45,236 nucleotides of DNA. Source: Ruminococcaceae bacterium OttesenSCG-928-O06. GTDB taxonomy: Bacteria; Bacillota; Clostridia; Oscillospirales; Ruminococcaceae. Position numbers and translations under genes: made by a program. The notes below the pieces were generated by a model. That model was given only the letters and a program-made list of their open reading frames with translations, did no database searches and was not told the origin of the DNA. Of the stretch, positions 40,412 through 45,236 are shown one piece after another; position 1 is the first letter of the stretch; the number at the start of each line of letters is the position of its first letter. The stretch covers positions 1 to 45,236 of the forward strand of contig JAJDGD010000005.1 in assembly GCA_030265505.1 (NCBI GenBank). Reading direction: 5' to 3'.

Positions 40412-42094
40412 ATGGACCCAATCATTCTGGTATTGTGCGGGCTGGTGGTATTGTTTGCGGGCATTATACTGCTGATGACCCGGGACGAAAAAAAGCTGCG
40501 GCGGCGCCTGCGCAAAGAGTTTGGCAAGCCGCCTGCCCAGCGGCGGGGCCTTGCCGAGGCCGCCAAATACTACGAGGCACTGCGTGTGGTGCGGCCCGAC
40601 GAGGACGAAGTGGATGCCCTTACCTGGATAGACCTGGACATGGACGACGTGTATGGCCGGCTGAACGGCTGCCAAAGCGCGCTGGGCGACGTGCGGCTGT
40701 ACCAGGTGCTGCGCCGCCCGGCCAAAAACCCCGCGCAGGACGCCACCCTGGCTGCCCGCGAAGAGATGATGAACACCTTTGCCAAAAATGTGCCGCTGCG
40801 GGAAAAGGCGCAGTATCGCATTGCCCGCATGGGCCGGGCCGACGGCGCGGGCCTGGAGAACATGGTGTTTACCCCCAGCTTTATGGCGCTGCCCGGCCAG
40901 GGCATGCACTATGTGCTGGCGGTGCTGCCCTTTGCAGCCATCCCCATGTTTTTTGCCAACACCACCGCCGCCATTTTGTGGCTGATAGGCACCCTGCTTA
41001 CCAATATCATGATGTCCTCCATCGTGAAAAACCGCAACGAGCTGTATTTCCGCGCGGTGCGGTATTTGTCCACGGCGCTAAGTTGCGCCTTCCGCCTGCA
41101 GGACATTTTGGCAAAGCCCCTGCCGGATGCCGCTGCCCGCGTGAAAGAGAACAGCCGCCGCTTTTGGTTTTTGCGGCCCTGGATATTGATACTGGCCCTG
41201 GACGAGATGATGGAAAAAAGCCTTGGCATGTCCCCGCTGTCGCTGTTCCAGCTGCCGCTGGTGTGCTATGGGCGCATTGCGGCCTACATGGCCAAAAACA
41301 GCGAGAGCGTGGAGGGGCTGTTCAACGCGCTGGGCGAGGTAGACCTTGCCCTGGGGCTGCTTTCGTACCGCATTAGCCTGCCGCTGTGGGCCGCGCCGCA
41401 ATATACCCAGGAGGCGGAGCTGGACTTTGCGCGCATGTGGCACCCCCTGCTGGATGACCCCGTGCCCAACGACGGACACTTTGAGGGGGACGTGCTGCTC
41501 ACCGGGTCCAACGCCTCGGGCAAATCCACTTTTATCAAGGCCGTGGCCCTCAACATCCTGATGGCGCAGACCATCAACACCTGCACGGCCTCGTCCATCC
41601 GCCTGAAAAGCGGCATGGTGGCCACCAGCATGGCCGTGGCAGACAGCGTGGTGGATGGCGACAGCTATTTTGTGGCAGAGATAAAAAGCATGCGCCGCCT
41701 GGTACAGTTGGCCGCCCGCGAGGACGAGGCGGGCGAAGCACGGTTTGCCTGGTTCTTCATAGACGAGATTTTGAAAGGCACCAACACGGTGGAGCGCATC
41801 GCGGCATCGGCGGCGGTGCTGGAGGCCCTGCACGACGGCGAGTGCATGTGCTTTGCCGCCACGCATGACATTGAGCTGACCCGTATTTTGGAAAAGCGGT
41901 TTTACAACTTCCACTTCCGCGAGACCGTGGGCGAAACAGGCGTGTTTTTTGACTACCAGCTGCGGCAGGGCCCCTCTACCACGCGCAATGCCCTGCTGCT
42001 GCTGGAGCGCATGGGCTTTCCCCGCGAAGTAACGGACACCGCCCGCGCCCAGGTGGCGGCCTTTGAGGGCGGAGGCGAATGGCCACAGTTGTGA
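40412..42094 (+). CDS. membrane-anchored MutS-like ATPase
   Basis: 560 residues from ATG 40412 (AAGGAGG upstream). The C-terminal half is a MutS-type ATPase: Walker A TGSNASGKST (about 364-373), then SIRLKSGMVATSMAVADSV, Walker B in FFIDEILKGTNTVER (about 448-462) and ATHDIELT. The N-terminus has no mismatch-recognition domain and no Phe-x-Glu motif. It has one hydrophobic helix at residues 4-22 (PIILVLCGLVVLFAGIILLM) and a second hydrophobic pair near 155-205, separated from the ATPase by a helical lever-like region. It is therefore neither MutS nor MutS2 but one of the uncharacterised short MutS homologues. Placement at the membrane makes ordinary mismatch repair unlikely; the role is unknown. 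Confidence 0.88.
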   Translation: MDPIILVLCGLVVLFAGIILLMTRDEKKLRRRLRKEFGKPPAQRRGLAEAAKYYEALRVVRPDEDEVDALTWIDLDMDDVYGRLNGCQSALGDVRLYQVLRRPAKNPAQDATLAAREEMMNTFAKNVPLREKAQYRIARMGRADGAGLENMVFTPSFMALPGQGMHYVLAVLPFAAIPMFFANTTAAILWLIGTLLTNIMMSSIVKNRNELYFRAVRYLSTALSCAFRLQDILAKPLPDAAARVKENSRRFWFLRPWILILALDEMMEKSLGMSPLSLFQLPLVCYGRIAAYMAKNSESVEGLFNALGEVDLALGLLSYRISLPLWAAPQYTQEAELDFARMWHPLLDDPVPNDGHFEGDVLLTGSNASGKSTFIKAVALNILMAQTINTCTASSIRLKSGMVATSMAVADSVVDGDSYFVAEIKSMRRLVQLAAREDEAGEARFAWFFIDEILKGTNTVERIAASAAVLEALHDGECMCFAATHDIELTRILEKRFYNFHFRETVGETGVFFDYQLRQGPSTTRNALLLLERMGFPREVTDTARAQVAAFEGGGEWPQL

Positions 42095-42190
42095 TTTCGT
42101 GTATTTTTGCGGGATTTTTACAGATATTTTTCCTATACTGAGGGCGCCGCGATAAAAAGGCAGAAAACACGGCGGCAAGGGGAGGAACAC

Positions 42191-43156
42191 ATGAAGGAGA
42201 TTTACCTTGCGGGGGGCTGTTTTTGGGGCGCCCAGCAATATTTAGACGGTATACACGGGGTGTGTGCCACGCAGGTGGGCTATGCCAACGGCACCACCCA
42301 AAACCCCACCTATGAGCAAGTGTGCCGCGAGGACACCGGCCACGCCGAGACGGTGCAGGTGGAATATGACGAAAAAGCACTGCCGCTGGGCTTTTTGCTG
42401 CAGCTGTTTTACAACGCCATAGACCCCACCAGCGTAAACCGCCAGGGGGGCGATGCCGGGCGCCAGTACCGCACGGGCATTTATTACACCGATGCCGCCG
42501 ATGCCCCGGTGGTGGCCGCCAGCCTGAAAGATTTGGCCGCCCGGCTGGAGCAGCCGGTGGCCGTAGAGCAAGGGATGCTGGAAAACTTTTGGCCTGCGGA
42601 GGAATATCACCAGAAATATCTTGTAAAGAACCCTGGCGGGTACTGCCACATCACCAGCGGGCAAATGCAAAAAGCCGCCACCGCCCGGGTAAACCCCGCC
42701 GCCTGGCAAAAGAAAGATGATGAGACTTTGCGCGCGGCGCTTACCCCGGCGCAATATGCCGTAACGCAAGAAAACGACACCGAGCCGCCTTTTCAAAACC
42801 CGTTTTGGGAGGAAGCGCGCGCCGGCATCTATGTGGATATCACCACCGGCGAGCCGCTGTTTGCCTCCGCCGCAAAATACGATTCCGGCTGTGGCTGGCC
42901 GTCGTTTACAAAACCCATAGACCCGGCTGTTGTAGAGGAAAAGCGCGATGACAGCTACAACATGCAGCGCACCGAGGTACGCAGCCGCGTGGGCGACGCC
43001 CACCTGGGCCATGTGTTCACCGACGGCCCGCAAAGCGAAGGCGGCCTGCGCTATTGCATCAACAGCGCGGCGCTGCGGTTCATCCCCAAAGAGGAGATGG
43101 AGAAAGAGGGCTACGGTGCGTTTTTAGACCTGGCCGAGCCCCCGCTGAAGGTGTAG
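42191..43156 (+). CDS. msrAB: fused peptide methionine sulfoxide reductase MsrA-MsrB
   Basis: 321 residues from ATG 42191, with GGGGAGGAA upstream. MsrA is at residues 1-155, with the catalytic Cys in GGCFWG (C10), GYANG and YHQKYL. MsrB is at about 190-315, with [25 protein letters not shown] and catalytic C289 in [11 protein letters not shown]. The two domains reduce the S and R forms of oxidised methionine in proteins. The CxxC pairs that bind zinc in many MsrB proteins are absent. There is no signal peptide, so it is cytosolic. It sits among other oxidative-stress genes (dfx, ArsC/Spx-like). Confidence 0.96.
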   Translation: MKEIYLAGGCFWGAQQYLDGIHGVCATQVGYANGTTQNPTYEQVCREDTGHAETVQVEYDEKALPLGFLLQLFYNAIDPTSVNRQGGDAGRQYRTGIYYTDAADAPVVAASLKDLAARLEQPVAVEQGMLENFWPAEEYHQKYLVKNPGGYCHITSGQMQKAATARVNPAAWQKKDDETLRAALTPAQYAVTQENDTEPPFQNPFWEEARAGIYVDITTGEPLFASAAKYDSGCGWPSFTKPIDPAVVEEKRDDSYNMQRTEVRSRVGDAHLGHVFTDGPQSEGGLRYCINSAALRFIPKEEMEKEGYGAFLDLAEPPLKV

Positions 43157-43185
43157 GGGCGGGACAGGCGCAAGGGGCCACACAG

Positions 43186-43244
43186 AAAGCGGGGCATTGA
43201 GGCGCACATGGTAAAATAAGTGTGCCCCAACACCCCGCTTTTTT
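43186..43244 (+). terminator. long terminator hairpin after msrAB
   Basis: AAAGCGGGG (43186-43194) pairs with CCCCGCTTT (43233-43241), with inner GCACA/TGTGC pairs, then a T run to 43244. The loop contains a TGGTAAAAT word. Confidence 0.8.
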
Positions 43245-43290
43245 GCCGCATGCACGGCGGCGCAAATACCTGTTCGGCCGCAAAAAACTG

Positions 43291-43299
43291 TGGTATACT
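43291..43299 (+). promoter_or_regulatory. extended -10 promoter of the protease-kinase gene
   Basis: TGGTATACT fits TGnTATAnT, about 218 bases before the ATG at 43517. No clear -35. Confidence 0.55.
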
Positions 43300-43516
43300 T
43301 TAGAGTATGCTTCCAAAGCCCGAACATGCACAAAAAAGACATCTTTTCCCGCCATGCGGCGCCCGGCTTTCTTGCAATACATCCAGTACTCCTTCAAAAG
43401 CGTGCCTTGCCCGGCAAAAATCTGTCATTATTTCGGCAATATAGCGCAGTTAAAATCACACTCCAGGCACAGAAACAGCGGTGTTATACAAGCAACCCCA
43501 AAAAGGCGGTGGAGGA

Positions 43517-45001
43517 ATGAAACAGACACAAAGCGAAACGCGCCATGCCCCCGGCAGGCGGCCAAAGCGGGCGCGCGGCGCGCGGCGCTGGGCCGCGCTG
43601 GCATTGGCGCTGCTGCTGGCGCTGGCCATGCCGCTGGGAGCAGGTGCGGCCGCCGTGCCCCAGCAAGTGTTGGACGCCCGCAACGGCGTGGTGCGCATTG
43701 TTACCCTGTACCCCGACGGCTTTGGCGTGGGTACGGGCTTTGCCGTGGGTACCGAGGACCGGTACTACATTGTTACCAACTACCACGTCATCGAGGACGG
43801 GGACGACATACGCATCTACTACCAAACCGGCCGCTATGTAGAGGCGGACATCGTGGCACAGTCTCCCGGGCGGGACATCGCCATTCTGCGCCCGGTACGC
43901 AAAATCCGCGGCATCTCCATCCTGCCGGTGGTTACCGAGGATGTGGAGGTGGGCATTGCCGTGTATGCGCTGGGGTACCCCGCGGCGTCGGACCAATTGG
44001 CCGGAGACTGGTACAATTACGACTATGACGCCTCCAACATCATTGCGGACAAAGACACCATGACCGTGACCGACGGCATTGTAAGCGCTATACGCGACAA
44101 CCAGTGGATGGGCGACGAAAGCCGCGTGGTGCGCACGGTGCAAACCAACGCGGCCATCTCGGGGGGTAACTCCGGTGGGCCGCTGCTGGACGAACGCGGC
44201 TGTGTGGTGGGCATCAATACGCTCAGCATACGGGACGATTCCGGCTCCCGCGTGGAGGGTATGCACGCCGCAGTGCACGCCAAAGAGCTGGTGGCAGAGC
44301 TGCGGGCGGCGAACATTCGCTTTGAGGAGCCGGACGAGGGCTATGCCGCGCCCGCCCCCGTGCCCACGACAGACAACCGCCTGGCCATTGGCATTGCCGC
44401 GGGTGCGGCGGTGCTGGTGGTGTGTGTGGCCGTGGTGCTGCTGGTGCGCACCCGCAAAAAAAAGCCCCCGCTGCCCCGTGGCGAAAGCCTGCGCGTCTTT
44501 GAGGAAGGCAGCGGCCGCCTGGAGGAAGCGCCCGCGGTGGATATGGCCCTGGCCTTTGTGGAAACGCTGCTGCCCCTGGCGCAGTATGACCTAAACCCGC
44601 TGTTGACGCCCGACAATGTGTATATAGGGCAACACGCCCTGGCCCTGGCGCAAGAGGGCGCGCCCAAGGGCACCAAAACGGAGATTTGGCCGGGCTACAC
44701 TGCGCCGGAGGTATATGCGGGCACCGCGGGCCCTGCCGCCAGTGTGTATTTTATAGGTGCCGTGCTGTATACGCTGGTGAGCGGCCGCCGCCCGCCGGAT
44801 GCGCCGGCCCGCCCCGAAGCGGGAGAGCTGCCGGTCTTTTGCACCAGCGCCGCCCTGCGGGGCCTGGTGCAGCACGCCATGCAGCCAAAGGCCCACAGCC
44901 GCATTGCCACTTTGCACCAGCTGCGGGACGCCCTTGCCGCCACCCGCAGCCAAATGCACACCGAAAGTGGGCAGGGCCCGGCGCCCGGCGCGTGGCAGTG
45001 A
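43517..45001 (+). CDS. trypsin-like protease with transmembrane helix and kinase C-lobe-like domain
   Basis: 494 residues from ATG 43517, with GGAGG just upstream. A basic N-terminus and a signal peptide or anchor (about 30-52) lead to an extracytoplasmic S1C-type protease with an intact triad: H90 (TNYHVIED), D120 (GRDIAIL), S219 (GGNSGGPLL). No PDZ domain follows. Instead there is one helix (about 289-311, IGIAAGAAVLVVCVAVVLLV), a basic stop-transfer (RTRKKK) and a cytoplasmic domain of about 170 residues resembling a Ser/Thr kinase C-lobe: NPLLTPDNVYIG (catalytic-loop Asn region), PGYTAPEV (APE motif), ASVYFIGAVLYTLVSGRRPP (helix F) and a final arginine helix (HSRIATLHQLRDAL). The N-lobe, HRD and DFG are missing, so it cannot be an active kinase. 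The next gene carries the same signature. Confidence 0.85.
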   Translation: MKQTQSETRHAPGRRPKRARGARRWAALALALLLALAMPLGAGAAAVPQQVLDARNGVVRIVTLYPDGFGVGTGFAVGTEDRYYIVTNYHVIEDGDDIRIYYQTGRYVEADIVAQSPGRDIAILRPVRKIRGISILPVVTEDVEVGIAVYALGYPAASDQLAGDWYNYDYDASNIIADKDTMTVTDGIVSAIRDNQWMGDESRVVRTVQTNAAISGGNSGGPLLDERGCVVGINTLSIRDDSGSRVEGMHAAVHAKELVAELRAANIRFEEPDEGYAAPAPVPTTDNRLAIGIAAGAAVLVVCVAVVLLVRTRKKKPPLPRGESLRVFEEGSGRLEEAPAVDMALAFVETLLPLAQYDLNPLLTPDNVYIGQHALALAQEGAPKGTKTEIWPGYTAPEVYAGTAGPAASVYFIGAVLYTLVSGRRPPDAPARPEAGELPVFCTSAALRGLVQHAMQPKAHSRIATLHQLRDALAATRSQMHTESGQGPAPGAWQ

Positions 45002-45037
45002 TGTACCCTTCCATAAAAAACGCAGTAAGAGGACCCT

Positions 45038-45236
45038 ATGGACCGCATTGAGATTTGCACGGCCGCCCGGGCCTTTATTGCCCAGCTGGAGATTCTGGCC
45101 GCAAAAACAGACATCACACCGCTGCTGCGGCCCGACAATGTGCAGGTGCGCAGCGGCGGCATTACCCTGCGGTATATGACGGGTGTGACAGGCGTGCAAG
45201 ACACTTCCTCGGGCTATTATGCGCCCCAGGCACGGG
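45038..45236 (+). CDS. kinase C-lobe-like protein, cut by window end
   Basis: The first 66 codons are visible from ATG 45038, with AAGAGG upstream and only 36 bases after the protease gene, so it is probably in the same operon. The visible part begins with a short helix (IEICTAARAFIAQLEILAAK). It then has DITPLLRPDNVQVRSGGITL and, about 20 residues on, SSGYYAPQAR. These match the NPLLTPDNVYIG and PGYTAPEV segments of the preceding protein and the catalytic-loop and APE regions of protein kinases. Again there is no room for an N-lobe. The rest lies outside the window. Confidence 0.75.
   Translation, partial: MDRIEICTAARAFIAQLEILAAKTDITPLLRPDNVQVRSGGITLRYMTGVTGVQDTSSGYYAPQAR

Overview
The window looks like the chromosome of a GC-rich, anaerobic gut Firmicute of the Oscillospiraceae type (Faecalibacterium/Subdoligranulum/Gemmiger-like). 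The placement is inferred from GC-rich, Ala/Pro-heavy proteins, clostridial Shine-Dalgarno sites, sigma-A promoters that are often extended -10 (TGnTATAAT-like), an Rnf-type membrane module, superoxide reductase and a PxTG sortase substrate. No rRNA, CRISPR array or insertion sequence was seen.

Layout. 0.1-8 kb: a dinB (Pol IV) gene broken by an in-frame TAG, a HTH protein with a long Pro/Ala linker, trmB, an orphan solute-binding lipoprotein, and mtnN behind ychF. 8-13.6 kb: an OmpR-type regulator, its sensor kinase and a membrane-anchored HtrA protease in one operon, then rpe. 13.6-17.3 kb: an RnfD/RnfE/RnfA-like trio without rnfC, rnfG or rnfB, then a DUF1015 protein. The RnfE- and RnfA-like subunits lack three of the four cysteines that hold the intramembrane [2Fe-2S] cluster. 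17.6-19.9 kb: a VOC protein and an AI-2E-family transporter.

20.0-28.4 kb: a tRNA-Arg(CCG) gene whose last 18 bases recur as an exact direct repeat 8.3 kb downstream. Between the repeats lie a PxTG-anchored surface protein, a large HTH protein of unknown family, a MobV-type relaxase with an apparent ATT start, two small HTH regulators and a large serine recombinase. This looks like an integrated mobilizable element. A rearranged copy of the tRNA T-arm sits at its right end.

29-36 kb: a surface-glycan cassette. It holds a YfhO-family GT-C protein, a pair of half-size flippase-type proteins, an undecaprenyl-phosphate-type GT2, a GNAT acetyltransferase and a WecE-like sugar aminotransferase. 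Together they could make, flip and transfer an N-acylated amino sugar. 36.2-37.7 kb: a second copy of the large HTH protein, frameshifted in a run of seven G/C.

38-45.2 kb: a hotdog thioesterase, desulfoferrodoxin, an ArsC/Spx-like protein, a membrane-anchored MutS-like ATPase and fused MsrA-MsrB, several of them stress or repair functions. Last comes a trypsin-like protease joined through one membrane helix to what looks like the C-lobe of a protein kinase without its N-lobe. It is followed by the start of a second gene with the same kinase-like signature, cut by the window edge. The kinase-half/protease pair and the cysteine-poor Rnf-like trio are the most unusual systems here.
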